Counted from the first letter of the stretch, positions 47,374-59,204 are shown. The stretch: 64,000 nt of DNA from Eutypella sp. D-1 (GCA_023313575.1 JAJTTP010000004.1:124001-188000), one strand, 5' to 3'. Notes: a model not told the origin generated them from the letters alone. Numbers and translations are program-made.

Positions 47374-49148
47374 ATGTCAAGTCCAGAGGACCTCGAAAAA
47401 AGAGATATTCTCGACGCCAATGCCGCAGACCAAGCACCGAGCAGCTCAAGTGGTGGCGAAGGCAACGATGAAGTTCAGGAGCGCGCCGTTCGCGGCTTCA
47501 GATGGTTTCTCGTCTGCGTCGCCATCTTCTCGGCAAACATCCTCTACGGATTAGACACCACCATAGTTGCGGACATCCAGGGCGTCGTATCAGAGACATT
47601 CGACAACGTTTCTCAGCTTGGATGGCTCGGAGTTGGCTTCACCCTTGGCTCGACCGTGATGATCCTACCACTCGGAAAGGCCTTTAGCACTTTCGACAAC
47701 AAGTGGGTTTTCATCGCCTGCCTCGTGAACTTTGCGGCGGCCAGCGCCGTCTGTGGGGCTGCACAGTCCATGGATGCCATGATCGTGGGACGAGTCTGGG
47801 CAGGCGCTGGAGGTGCGGGCATGTACCTTGGGTAAGAATATACCACAGAGACTCGAAGATCACCGCGACTTTTGCCGTTAACAATGGCATACAGAACTTT
47901 AAACCTCTCCACTGCTCTGACTCTACCAAAAGAGCAAGGGCTTTACGTGGCAATAACTGGCTTTGTATACGGAAGTGGATGTATTTTAGGCCCTGTTGTG
48001 GGTGGCCTTTTGGCTGATAGCGCGGCGACTTGGAGATGGGTGAGCCACAAAATCCTCATCTGCTATTGATCGTTCCCCAGTCCTTAGTAGCTAACAGAGT
48101 TTAGTCGTTCTATCTCAACCTTGTGATCTTCGGAGTCATGTCCCCAATTTACCTGTTCCTGCTACCATCGATTCCGCGAAAGGAGGAGACGCCATTCATG
48201 GAGAAAGTGAAGAATATGGACTGGCTGGGAATACTCCTAACTGCTGGGACATACTGCTGTTTTACAGTTGCTTTCACGTTCGGTGGCGTCGTGTGGGCTT
48301 GGAACAGTGGCCGTGTCATCGCCTTGATCGTCGTCTTCGGGGTCTGCGCCATAGCCTTTGCTATAACCCAAGCACGCGCCACCCTCACCAACAAGACTGA
48401 CCGGCTGTTCCCCTGCGATTTCCTACGGAACCCCCAGCTCGTTCTTCTATATGTCATCATGGCCTGCGGAGGAGTGTCTCTCTTCGTATCCGTCTACTAC
48501 GTCCCGCTATACTATTTGTTCGTCTATGGGGATTCCGGTACGCAGGCTGCCGTGAGGCTGCTTCCGTACATCTGTTGCTACGTTTCTTCTATTTTGCTGT
48601 GCGGTGCGATGATGAGAAAGACAGGGTACCATGTACTCTGGTTTGTTCTTAGCGGTATTCTCCTGACGGCGGGTGGAGCTACGATGTACACGGTGACTAT
48701 TGACACCTCGAATGCGAGCATTGCCGGCTACACGGTCCTGCTCGGTCTCGGTATGACGACAAGCCAAGCTGGTTACGCTGTAGGCAATCTCCTAGTGGAG
48801 CCGAAGCGAGCGTCGGAATTGATCCAGTTCCTCAACATCTCGCAAGGTTCCAGCCAGCTCATTGGGCTGGCCCTTGCCAGCGCCATCTTCCAGACCAGGG
48901 CATTTGCAGGGATCCAGCAGGTGCTCGGGCCGGGCTACACGGACGATCAGATCCAAGCCGCTATCGCCGGAGCTCGGAGCGAAGTGCTAAGAAACACGCC
49001 ACCTGAGATCCGCGACCAATGCATTGACGTCATCGTGTCCGTAATCGGCGATGTCTGGGCACTCGTCATCTCAGCTGGCGCTCTGTCCACGCTCAGCTCT
49101 TGTTTCTTGACACGCGAGCGGTTTATCACGCCCAAAGCATTGGCATAG
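47374..49148 (+). CDS. MFS multidrug/metabolite exporter, DHA2 (14-TM) type
   Basis: Plasma-membrane proton antiporter of the major facilitator superfamily. Three exons: 47374-47831, 47895-48039, 48105-49148; 548 aa; introns of 63 and 65 nt, both in phase. A charged 40-residue cytosolic N-terminus precedes TM1 (FLVCVAIFSANILYGLDTTIVADIQ), which carries the DHA2 motif LDxTIV. WLGVGFTLGSTVMILPLGK (TM2), a cytosolic loop, VGRVWAGAGGAGMYLGTLNL (TM4 region), and GFVYGSGCILGPVVGGLLAD (motif C of drug:H+ antiporters) follow. WRWSFYLNL is typical of fungal toxin/drug exporters. Further TM segments bring the count to about 14. Such exporters often sit in secondary-metabolite clusters, which fits the synthase relic and oxidoreductase nearby, but its substrate is unknown. 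Confidence 0.92.
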
Positions 49149-50063
49149 TCAGCTTCGAGCACAAGGGAAGAACTTTGTTGAAAAGCTGGAGAAAGGGGGA
49201 TAGATTAGCCATGAACGGCGGTTATGAAACCGCCAGGAGTAGGGGTTTACTTGAACACCGAGCATCTTGGGAGCTAAAATTGCTGCGGGATGTGCTGGCC
49301 AAGATCTCATTTCTATCATAATATGGTTGTTGGTTTAGTTAAATATTTTATTGGTTTTAATGGTGCTTTTTAATCATACTGCAACGTATTCATCTATAAC
49401 TTTGATTTTTTTTACATTTTTACGAAAAGGATTGGTGGCCGTCTTCAAACGTTCCGTTCCAAATAGTTACGCAACTCCATGCAAAGTAGTATGAGTGGAT
49501 CAAACCCAAGCTGCATTAATCATCATGTACTTGGTGCACTAAGGCGCCATCAATCCCACTTCCGCACAATATAATGAGTCACATCGAATTCAGCCCTCTA
49601 CTTACTTGATACTCCTTCCGATTTATCGTTCGGCGTTGCAACACTTCTTGCTGTCCTAAACTCCGGGACTCCGGGATGTTGATGGGACTTGCTAGCGACC
49701 AATCACCACTACTCCGATTTCCCCTTTCGGCAATTGAGCTGAGACCCACACTTCACCATGGCGCAAAGGAGTAGGTGGACTCCTTTCTGCAAAGATATGC
49801 TGTGAGACAAGCTCTTGATAACTACCAGAACTCTCAATTCTATAAGATGTAACTGGAAAGGAAAGACCTAGAGCGATGAAGGCAAAAAGCAAGGTATTGT
49901 ACCATATAATATAAGCCCTGCTTCCCTCCACACACAGCAATAAATAAGCCCTGCGTGCTTATCCACTGCTCTTAGCGTATTGCTGTAAACTCTGATCTTA
50001 CTCGTCTATTCTTAAAAAACAAACTATAAGGATATCCTGAGAAAGAAAGAAAAGCTCGCGATC
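49149..50063. other. Spacer with promoter of ADH gene
   Basis: No gene is supported. Near the right end there is a TATAATATAAG element at about 49904-49914 and the decamer TAAGCCCTGC occurs twice (about 49911-49921 and 49945-49955), a possible regulatory direct repeat. The minus-strand frame at 49692-49940 shows no domain. Confidence 0.4.
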
Positions 50064-51547
50064 ATGTCTCTTCCGCAGTCTTATAAGCAGGCCGTGTTCA
50101 AAGCACAGGGCGAGCCCCTCACTATCGAACAGGCGCCGCTCAAGCTACCCGGCGCGGGGGAGATCCTCGTGAAGGTTGAGGCATGCGGAGTCTGCTTCTC
50201 TGATCTGTTCGCGCAGAACAACGTGATGGGGGGTGGCTTCCCTCTTGTCCCTGGCCACGAGATCATTGGCCGCGTCGCTGCTGTTGGTGGCGGCGATTCA
50301 CTGTGGAAGGTCGGCGACCGCGTCGGTGCCGGCTGGCATGGAGGTCATGATGGTGAGTCAACCCCGCTTGGTCGCACTGATTAGCTCCTCATTGCACGGA
50401 TCCAATTTCTGCCCCCCCCCCCACAATTGAACGATCATTTGCCCGGATGCCGAAAGTTGCCCAAGCTGCTTCTCCTGTGCTGTGTGTACTGACCATGTCT
50501 TGATTGTATAGGTACTTGTAAGGCGTGTAAACAGGGTTATCATCAGATGTGCGAGAACCGCGTTATCAACGGCGAGACGAAGAATGGAGGTTGTGAGTTA
50601 TAAGTCAACCACCTATCGTCCCGCCTCCCGCCTCTCGGGTTATAGTTACTGATATGCCAAACTTCTTTCCTTCGACAGATGCCGAGTACACAATAATACG
50701 AAGCGAGGCGGCAGCACGGGTCCCGGAGGGCGTGGACGCCGCCAAATACGCGCCGATCATGTGCGCGGGCACGGCGGTGTTCAACGCGATCCGGAAAGCG
50801 GGGGCGGGGGTCGGACCTGGGGAGACGGTAGCGGTACAGGGACTAGGCGGGCTAGGTCACCTGGCGGTCCAGTACGCAGCGCGACTCGGGTACCGCGTGG
50901 TGGCTATCTCGCGTGGTGTCGAGAAGGAGGCATTCGCGCGGCAGCTAGGAGCTCATGAATACGTAGACGCGAGCGCTGGCGATGCAGGCGAGCAGCTTCA
51001 ACGTCTAGGTGGTGCCCGCCTAATCCTTGCCACTGCGCCCACTGCCGGCGTTATGAATCCCCTTCTTAAGGGGCTCGGCATCTTAGGCAAGCTGATTATC
51101 CTATCAGTTCCGGGCGAGGTTACTATCGACACCGCGGTAATGGTGAGGGTTCTTGTTTCGTCCCTTAATAAGGAATCTGCCACCGTAGCGTTACTGATGA
51201 GTTGTGCTCTGTTCTCCTTTAGCTCACATACGGTGCATCGGTCCAATTGTGGCCATGTGGCCATGCCACCGACTCTGAGGAGGCAATACACTTCACAGAG
51301 CTATCGAAGGTCGACTGCATGGTCCAGAAGTTCTCGTTGGACCAGGCAAATGACGCATACAGTAAGCATCTTCCTGTTCTTTTCTTCGTCCCCCAATTAT
51401 CTCTTTTCTTTCTCGGCTAGAGATAGTATTCGCCAATTTACATTGTTATCCTTCTCGAGTTAAGAGTTCCTAGCTGACACCTGCCCCTCTCCAGACCATA
51501 TGCTCAGCGGTAAAGCCCGCTTCCGGGCCGTCATCACGATGGAATAG
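50064..51547 (+). CDS. Zinc-dependent alcohol dehydrogenase (MDR family)
   Basis: NAD(P)-dependent oxidoreductase interconverting alcohols and aldehydes or ketones. Five exons: 50064-50352, 50512-50592, 50679-51142, 51223-51361, 51495-51547; 341 aa, the normal MDR length. All joins are in phase (introns 159, 86, 80, 133 nt). Catalytic-zinc ligands are visible in CGVCFSD (Cys44), GHEIIG (His65, Glu66) and APIMCAGT (Cys). The structural-zinc loop is reduced: HDGTCKACKQGYHQMC has three cysteines instead of four, as in several fungal AdhP-like enzymes. The Rossmann motif is VQGLGGLGHLAVQYAARLG. The C-terminal exon ends in KARFRAVITME. It converges on the Zn2Cys6 regulator gene 0.8 kb downstream, and a DHA2 exporter lies upstream on the same strand. 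Confidence 0.92.
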
Positions 51548-52378
51548 TGACTTGGCAGCACCACATCAGTGTATGGCCTCGTTTATTTTCTCCGCCGTTG
51601 AAACGTCAAGGCACAACGCGAGATCACTACGTGCGAAAGGGATTGCCAAGCCATGCGTTGTTTAAGAATGTGCGAAAACGATAGTTTAGAGGTGGAGGGT
51701 TATCTTGAAAGCCAGGTTCCCCGAGGTAGATCATCAAGCGCAGGATAATTGAAGACTTCGGCACCCACGCGGTCATCCCTGTCCCTGTCTGCGTGTACCT
51801 CAGCATGATGAATCGTTGTTGCCTATATCATCCAGGATGGATGGTAAACCTGGCAATTCAGGACAGTAGCTGTATTTAGATCTCCTGGGACGAGGGTTAG
51901 GATTGAGACTGGTTCCGTTCTTGCCTCAATCCCACGGCTTACGCCTTGTATATGAGAAGTGTGCCTGCGGTTAAGCTACGTTCCTAGAGTAAATATAACC
52001 ATTTATGGGTACGAAACGCAGAGGGCGAGAATATTAAAAGTATGCATTAAGACCGGATGCGGGAATTGGATGCTTCTACAGCACACCGTCGTCATTGGAT
52101 ACGGGTATGCTTCCTGAAAATGTTTCAGACTCGATGTGGAGTTCTGTCGCTTTTTTGCAGGACCCTAATCCCGTTTCTTTTAGTATTAAGATCACGTTGT
52201 AACTGAACTCCTGGATTAGGCTTGGCCTGATAGGCTTCTCTCGACAACGTCTGTATGTACGCCTATAATGCATTCATGTGGCGCTCCAAAGTATTCATCA
52301 CCGCTGATAGTTACCAGAATAAAATGATTATTTGAATAAGCACCTAACGATAAGATATAAGTGGAAGCAACTGATCAT
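51548..52378. other. Convergent spacer, 0.83 kb
   Basis: 3' regions of the ADH gene and of the Zn2Cys6 regulator. I see no gene and no repeat. Confidence 0.5.
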
Positions 52379-54982
52379 TCATCCAGTCGCGAAGTTGAAC
52401 CCCCATTCGTCGGGGATGTTTTCGAAGGCGGGCCAGAGCATCTCCAGGTTATTGGATGAATCCACTGAGAACATCATGTCCATTGGAAGCGCACTCTGCA
52501 TCCCCATTGCGTCTTCCTCTCCCGACATGATTGAAGCCGCGCCGCCCTCACCCAACCTCATTTCCCCTTCAATCATGTCGCCCGACGCCGCTACGTTCGG
52601 CTGCGATTGCGAGTGTTGATTGTTTCTCGCCTTGGAGGCGAGGAAGTCAACCTTTGCCGCGAGATCACGCATCACGGTCGCTGCGCTGTTAGCGACAGCG
52701 AAGCTACGTCCAAATATGTCAAACACAGCGATAGCATGGTCTAAAGCATCGCGCGCAGCACTTGTGACGCTGACGGGAGTTAGGTATGCGAAGAGGTAGC
52801 CGGCCACAGTAATCGAAGCATTCCACTGCCACTGGAATGCCTCATGCCATCCTGCTAGGATATCGGTATCGGACAGTATCTGATGCATGATACGCGTTAT
52901 CATCATGCCATGTTTGACCGCTGAGTCAGCGTGTGATTGGGTGACCGGCATCCGAGGCTGAGGCAGGGGGGATGGTGAGGATCCGACTATGGGGGCGGGT
53001 GGGAATGTGATGAACGGCCGGTAAAGATTCATGGCCAGATTGTGATACAGGAGTTCCAGAAGTAGCCTTTGTCTTTGTAACCACAATGGTGCGAATTGTT
53101 CAATGGCAAGAGGAGAGTGGTCTGTCGAGAAGGACGCGCCATTGCCCTCGCGTTTCGTCTTCAGCGCATCAGGGACGGCATGTACCCAAGTATCCAAAAC
53201 TCTAGTCGATGTCTTAAGAAACTTAGCATATTGCTCAAGGGCATCCGGGTCGTCGTAGATAACCCGGCCCTTGGCGCCGGTATAGACATCCGAGTATTTG
53301 TCATACAGGGCTGTGTGGACCTCACGCACGGCCAAGACCAGTTTGGTGTTGTGAAGGTTATAACTCAACCATGTAACGTTCTCCCCAAGTGGTGCGAAGT
53401 CGGAACCGGCCAGCATTGTAACAGCGTGACTATCGCTAGGTAGGCTGCACATTGTTTCCGATAAGCTGAGAGAGAAAGGCCGGCCTAGTTTCATACACGT
53501 CTTGCTCTCCACCGTATAGAGCGACCAATAAAGACGCTTTCGCTTCTCTTTTTCAGCGAGCGGTACGTCCTCCGCAGGTTCAAGATGCAGTCCAAGCATT
53601 TGTGCCGTGCGAGCAGCGAGTGCAAGAGTACTGTGTGCCATGTTCTGGAATGAGGCGCAACAGAGGTAGATGACCGAGAGAATTTGACACTGCAGCGTAC
53701 CGATCGTCGGGCTTTCCAACTCGTTGGTAAGGAGGCGCTGGCACCGCCGATAGTACCACTGCCCAGCAATTGTCGGGTCATCGTTGCCTGCAATTGACCA
53801 GGCTCTTGTGCCAGCGTGTGAAATGCTAGCCACTGTAATCTCTTGGGTTAGTGGAGTGGGGCAATACATCGGCCACATCTAATGATGAGAATATAAGGCG
53901 ACGATAGGTAGGGAGGCTACGTACTTCCATACTGCATACTGATTGCGATGACAATATCCACGAGAGCAGATTGTTTACGGGGCTTGCCCGGTGTTGCAAA
54001 TAGGGACCTCCAGTGCTCTTTAAACTCTATTTCGTTGAGGACGAGCAGGGAGCTGTGATAGGATTGCCAGAATAGGTTTAGAAAGTACTCTTCCTGAGTT
54101 GGTACGAGGCACTCTCTAAAACCCGCTGTCGCCTTGCTGGTTCCCTGGGTTAACGAGTCTTCGCTGCTTACCGGATGATCGTAATCAGGGGTGGGTAATG
54201 ATTTCGCGACAGAATCGAGTTGGACGTCTTCGTCTCGATGTGGTTGTTGGAAGACCGATGTAAGGTAAGTGTTCATCCGGCTAATGAAGTAGAAGAGTGA
54301 CGATGGCCCATACCAGGTCTTCTGGCGTGAGTGAGCCGTACTCGTGTGAACACCATCCCAGCATTTATTCGCATTCGTACCATTCCATATATAACTAAGA
54401 TCCGTAGATAACGAATCCCCTGCAGATACAGGGGGGAACACAACTGATTCTGAAGCATCCTGTCCCCTGGCACTAGTGTCATTGCGCTCTTTCTCAAGTT
54501 GCTCCTTGAGCTCTCTAATTTGCTGATTCAACCGCTCAATCTCACTATTCGATCTCAGCGTCTTGCGCTTCTATCCTCCTTTTGTTTGACGTGTAGACAG
54601 GTTGTGGGAACTTACCGATATGCATTAGGCAGCGTGCGTGCCTCGTTCAAACCTTTGTCGGTGCATTGCCATCCTCTATTTTGGCAATTGTTGCAAGGGA
54701 GGCGGTTATCGCATTTAACTCGGTGTAGCCGGCACCTATTTGGTTTGTTAGAAGACGCTGGATTCTGGCATGCGCGCCAGTGCTAGTAAATATACGCCGT
54801 AGATAGGTGAGGCCTACTCACCAGTGGCACGCGCGAGCAACCTGATGCCGTTTTCGCTTGGGCACAGCGGGGGCTGAGTTTCTCGACAACTCAGATACGG
54901 ACGACGCCGAGGAGATTCCCGCACTCCCAGTTGTATCGGCCCTAGTCACCGGCTGAGAGGCTCCAACGAAAGTGGTGAACAT
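52379..54982 (-). CDS. Zn2Cys6 transcription factor, four exons
   Basis: Nuclear regulator on the minus strand: exons 54822-54982, 54616-54735, 53925-54553, 52379-53832; 787 aa as modelled. The first intron lies inside the zinc cluster; joined, it gives C52-x2-C55-x6-C62-x5-C68-x2-C71-x6-C78 preceded by KRKRH. A short coiled coil follows (SEIERLNQQIRELKEQLEKE), usual for dimerising members. The fungal-specific TF domain contains EEYFLNLFWQSYHSSLLVLNE, VDIVIAISMQYG, WYYRRCQRLL, TLQCQILSVIYLCC, LGLHLEP and KRKRLYWSLYTVESKTCMKLGRPFSLS. Intron 2 is uncertain: the GTAAGT donor is strong, but an in-phase join needs a GAG acceptor at 54554, while the better-looking ATAG at about 54570 would frameshift. 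It may regulate the neighbouring ADH and exporter genes (inference from position). Confidence 0.8.
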
Positions 54983-55536
54983 TTGGTGTTTAGTCAACTG
55001 CCAATAGCCAAAATTAAGGCCGTTTTACAGCTAGGTAGGTGCTCAGTCACGTGTATCAGCCCTCCCCATCACGCTAGTTCAAACAGCTGGCAGAAACTAC
55101 CGTACATGACTACTTTCAAAATGGTGCAATTGTGAAAGTATTATATTCCTGCACAGAATGGTGGGAAATGCTTCGAATCTGAGGATGTCATTAAAAAGGA
55201 AAGAGTAGGTAAATATGCGGTGGGTTCCTCAATAAGTGAGTTGTTTAACTACCTAGGTACCTCAGTACTAAGTACATATGCATTGAGGCTTATGTCATAA
55301 TGCCAAGCTTTTATATACTGTCCGATGATTAATACAAGATTCGGTTCTGCGGCATGCAGACCGAACATGACAGCCACATGGATCAATGCGACGTTTGTTA
55401 TGAGGCTTGCTGACATGGAGGGCAGGACAGTCTTAAGGATAGTAACTCACCGAAGCACTTGTCCACGCTCAGTGTCATATTCAGTAGATCCTAGATAAGA
55501 AGCGTCGTAATGCTATAGGAAGAATAGATTCAGCTT
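54983..55536. other. Spacer, 0.55 kb
   Basis: Promoter of the Zn2Cys6 gene and 3' region of the M61 gene. It has a CTACCTAGGTACCTCAG palindromic element at about 55250-55266 and TAGCTAGGTAGGTGC nearby. No gene is seen. Confidence 0.5.
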
Positions 55537-57321
55537 TCAAAGGGGTCCAGAGCAGGCTCCTTTATAACCATCCTTTTTCACCCACTGGTACCCTTCGACT
55601 CTTTGAAAACTTCTTGGCCGATATGATATCAGAAATTCCTCAGCGTTCCTCCGAATCTTAACCTGGGTTTCCGCATTCAGATCCTCGTAAGCTGTGAGGA
55701 CGTCTGTGTTGCTAAGCTGGGTATCCTTCCACACCACCTGATCGCCGTCCATTAATCCAGCCTGTGCAGCCCTCGAATTTGGAACCACCTTGGTGATGAA
55801 TGATTTCCCGTTCTCGATTTCTTCATCGAATCCCACCTCATATTGTTCCAACTCTGTCTTTCGAACCGTCAAGCAGGGACTTAGGCTGCCAGCAGGAGGC
55901 ACCAACAGCTTGGCATTTGCCATTCGTGCGTATTCATCTCTAGCAGTAGGCCCAAGCTCTTGCTCTAGAGCCGTGAGGAAATCCTCCAGGCGATCGCTCT
56001 GACCAAGTCGTGTTCGATTCAAAAGTTTCATAACGACATCATCGATGCTGCGCATGCCATCCGATCTCGCTCGAATCTGTGCATCTAACGTAATCAAGAA
56101 AAGTAGACCTCGTCCATATAATAGTCTCTCTATATGTTCGCTCTCGGAGCCTTGGGCTTCACTGTCTGAGCTACGGGATTCGATCTCTGCGTCTGTGAGA
56201 TTGAGCACGGGATTGGTGTAATATGCGATAGCCAAATTATTCAGGCCTTGCATAAATCGATCCGTAGTAAAGAGGCCGAGTCGGAAAGGAAGTACCATGG
56301 AGTAGTAATCCGCAATGCCCTCGACGTACCATGTGACCACATCGCCATCGTCAGCAGACAGCGTTGGCCAGGTATGAACCATCTCATGGGACAGAAGTGT
56401 CTGAAAGCTCTCCCATGTGTTGCTTTGACCCATGATGTAATTGAACATGAAAGAGCGTGTAAGGGCCGCACCGCCCGTGCCTGAGGTGCCTGCGCTTCCT
56501 CGCATGAAGACGCGATACGTCTGTTCAGTATCATTGAAAAAGCTTTGCATGTACTGAAAGAGGTTTTGCGTCCACTTCGCAAGTTGTACCACTTCGAAGC
56601 CGGGCTGCCCGAACCAATAGAAGCCGAAATCTTCGGCGCTTTGGACTGTGGTCGGGTAACTGTGCATTGAAGGCCCAACGGCGAAGTGGCTCTCCGATAT
56701 GACCTTTGTGCTTCCTATTTTCGTGACGGTTCCTGGCCCCTCGCCGTATGTCCAGACAGCTCGTGAGCCATTCGGGGAATGACTTAGGTCCCAAGATAAA
56801 TTGATGGCGTATCTCTTATCCTCGGTAGGCAGAGCAAAGATAGACATGCCGGCGCCATTTATGCCGTCGTGATCCCGGCGAAGATCCAAAGTGGCTACGG
56901 TAGGTGCTGAATCGTTGTTGATATGCGTAGCGCTGTATGTTACAGTTACATCTCCTACTGTCTCTCGCGCGACATTCCACTGGCGTTCGCCATCATCGGT
57001 TTCCCCTGGAACGAGAGGAATTTTCCCCACGGAGTCTGAGGCCTGTACTGCATTGGTGCCTGTATATGGAAGGGTTGGATACAATTCTCTGAGATCCGTT
57101 ATGTAGACTAGCGTTGTATTGGCTATTAAGTCAGGCTCTTCAATCACTAGACCGACATCGAGCGACACAGGCGTTCTACCCTCATACTGTGGGTAATGGT
57201 GATGTTGAGCGAGGGATAAGGGACTAGAGCCATGATCGCGAGACGGTGCAAGAGTGACATAAGTATGATGTGGAAATGCGCTACCACTGTTGAAATGGCA
57301 GATATATTCTGTCATACACAT
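55537..57321 (-). CDS. M61-type metallopeptidase with C-terminal PDZ-like domain
   Basis: Zinc aminopeptidase-like protein, single exon, 594 aa. It shows the M61 (glycyl aminopeptidase-like) layout: an N-terminal beta region with LVYITDLRELYP, a catalytic domain with HEMVH (His312, Glu313, His316) followed 18 residues later by YVEGIADYYS carrying the third ligand Glu334, and a long helical part (FMQGLNNLAIAYYTNP, YGRGLLFLITLDAQIR, DDVVMKLLNR). A PDZ-like C-terminal segment includes VVPNSRAAQAGLMDGDQVV (about 514-532). This combination is standard in bacterial M61 enzymes; it is uncommon in fungi as far as I know, so transfer is possible, though age and source cannot be judged here. No signal peptide is evident, suggesting a cytosolic enzyme. 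No intron is present. It lies between regulator and EEP genes, all on the minus strand. Confidence 0.85.
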   Translation of the reverse strand: MCMTEYICHFNSGSAFPHHTYVTLAPSRDHGSSPLSLAQHHHYPQYEGRTPVSLDVGLVIEEPDLIANTTLVYITDLRELYPTLPYTGTNAVQASDSVGKIPLVPGETDDGERQWNVARETVGDVTVTYSATHINNDSAPTVATLDLRRDHDGINGAGMSIFALPTEDKRYAINLSWDLSHSPNGSRAVWTYGEGPGTVTKIGSTKVISESHFAVGPSMHSYPTTVQSAEDFGFYWFGQPGFEVVQLAKWTQNLFQYMQSFFNDTEQTYRVFMRGSAGTSGTGGAALTRSFMFNYIMGQSNTWESFQTLLSHEMVHTWPTLSADDGDVVTWYVEGIADYYSMVLPFRLGLFTTDRFMQGLNNLAIAYYTNPVLNLTDAEIESRSSDSEAQGSESEHIERLLYGRGLLFLITLDAQIRARSDGMRSIDDVVMKLLNRTRLGQSDRLEDFLTALEQELGPTARDEYARMANAKLLVPPAGSLSPCLTVRKTELEQYEVGFDEEIENGKSFITKVVPNSRAAQAGLMDGDQVVWKDTQLSNTDVLTAYEDLNAETQVKIRRNAEEFLISYRPRSFQRVEGYQWVKKDGYKGACSGPL

Positions 57322-58103
57322 CTTTCTTGCTTTTATAGAGACATTTTATAGGAAGCAGATCTTTGATCACTTGTTGCGAAGGATTTCCATTGCTAGGAAC
57401 GATGCTGCCACCGCAGCGACAGCCCTCGTATTGAAGGCCGGAAGTCGCGCCAAGAGTCCGTAACGGGTTAAAGTCTATGTTTCGGCGTTTCCAGTAAGCC
57501 TAAGGGTGACCACTAATGCTTGTTTACATAGGGAATGCCAGGACAGGACCCCTATATGAAATGTCACGTTTGTGACTCATAACTATAGTTTTTTTTCTTT
57601 TCTTTTCGTGTGCCCTTGTTTCCGAGCGCAAGGCTGCCTGCTGGGGCAGACAGTCAAGCAGTGTAATGATGCCCTCGTTTTATGCCAAGTACGTTAGCTG
57701 TGTACGGAGCGCATACTACTTATTAAGCTGTTTTCTTATTTGGGAAGTATGGGTCTAACGGCTCGAAAAGTTTTGGTAGAAAAAAAGACGACATAATACC
57801 TAACCTTTCGTTTCACTCCGGTACTTCGTACCTCCATAAAACGAGGGTATTAAGGTCATTATAGATTGAGGAGAGATAATGTTCTTTGGAACGTTTTTAT
57901 ATTCTGGCATAGGAGACGGACATTTTCAAGGGTATTAACGCCCCAAAGTGTTTGCCCACGTTCCGTAAAGCCTCATCCCGAAGTGTTACTCACCATTTTA
58001 AGGTGCCAAGGACAGACCGAGAAGTACGACCGTAAGACGATGGGTTCCGGGCTGCAAAGACCACGTTCAAAGAGGATACAATGATGATAATAAATTGAAC
58101 AGC
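57322..58103. other. Spacer, 0.78 kb
   Basis: Promoter of the M61 gene and 3' end of the EEP gene. AT-rich, with pyrimidine tracts near 57590-57605. I see nothing else. Confidence 0.5.
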
Positions 58104-59204
58104 TTAAGATACTAGACGAAAAATAGCTTTGATTCCAAGATGATCAGTGACCCAGCCCTTCTCGAGACCTTCTTGTCTGATTAATTCCTGTCGATCGCTC
58201 TCGTCCTCGACTTGGACATCCATACCGAACGTCTGCAAATCCTCCACCTCCACGGCGCCGCAGAACAGCATCTTGTCCATCCGTGTGAGGCCGTGCCGCT
58301 TCCTACTAGACGTCGCGGCCATTTGACCCCATGTCATACCCACCAGGGCGCCTTCCACGTGCCCCGTTTCGAGGTACGCGTCTTTGAGGTCATTTCTGGA
58401 AGGTAGATCCCTATCGAAATCTTGGATGGCGTTCAAATCGCCGCCAAGAATACCGGCGTGCGCTTTGTGCAGGTACTCGGCCGCTTTGGCTAACTGCTGC
58501 GGACGCTTGGGAGGTATAGCGGTCAAAGACTCAAGGTGCGTCGTGCATAGCCTGATCGTCTTGCCCCCCATGTCGACGTCCACGAACAAGGCATCTCGCG
58601 TCATAGTAGTCCGCACGTAGTGAACACGGAATACGTCTGTGATCGTCATGCTTTTGGGAATCAGCATGCACGTTCCTAATTATTGTCCTTGTTAGTAATG
58701 TCTATCTCACTGTCTGTTAAAGTCGTAAAGCAGAACTGACTTACCATAAACGCTTGACTCCCAGAACTCGCTTGAGAGGTCAGTTATATGGAACCCCTCC
58801 CGTATCCAGTCTTGACCCTGGATGATACGGAGATCCGACTCGGTCATCTCATTCAACATGATGACCTTGTCTGTTGTTTTAATGGGTAAATCGGATTTGC
58901 TATTTGAACCACCAGCCTCATCTCTCACATGCGCATGCAAGTGTTCCAACGCCGCCGTCATACGTTCGTCCGGTAGAATGCGCATAAAATCGATATTCCA
59001 CGATAGAATGGCGAACGAGGTTATAGCTGGATCCGATACGGCCGCCGGCGACCTTGATGCTGGCTTGATAGCGTGCCAAGTTTGGTCTTCATCTGAGAAA
59101 ACATGGAATGGTTGTTGAAACGGAATACCTCGGGTCCACGGATATGATTTTCTATTTCGAGGTACCTTCACTTCAACATCGCCTGAAGTCCTCGCAGATG
59201 ACAT
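58104..59204 (-). CDS. TDP2-like endonuclease/exonuclease/phosphatase protein
   Basis: Metal-dependent phosphodiesterase of the EEP fold. Two exons on the minus strand, 58745-59204 and 58104-58675, joined in phase across a 69-nt intron; 343 aa. The four EEP motifs are present in order: SWNID (Asn70), the metal-binding Glu in MLNEMTESDLR (Glu119), GGDLNA (Asp233, Asn235) and TDHLG (Asp331, His332). The THLES block matches the TTHLES stretch of TDP2-type (tyrosyl-DNA phosphodiesterase 2) enzymes, which remove topoisomerase II adducts from DNA 5' ends. Fungal proteins of this kind are numerous and mostly uncharacterised, so the DNA-repair role is an inference. The N-terminal 65 residues are not conserved. 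The start is the only good ATG upstream of the fold. Confidence 0.85.
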
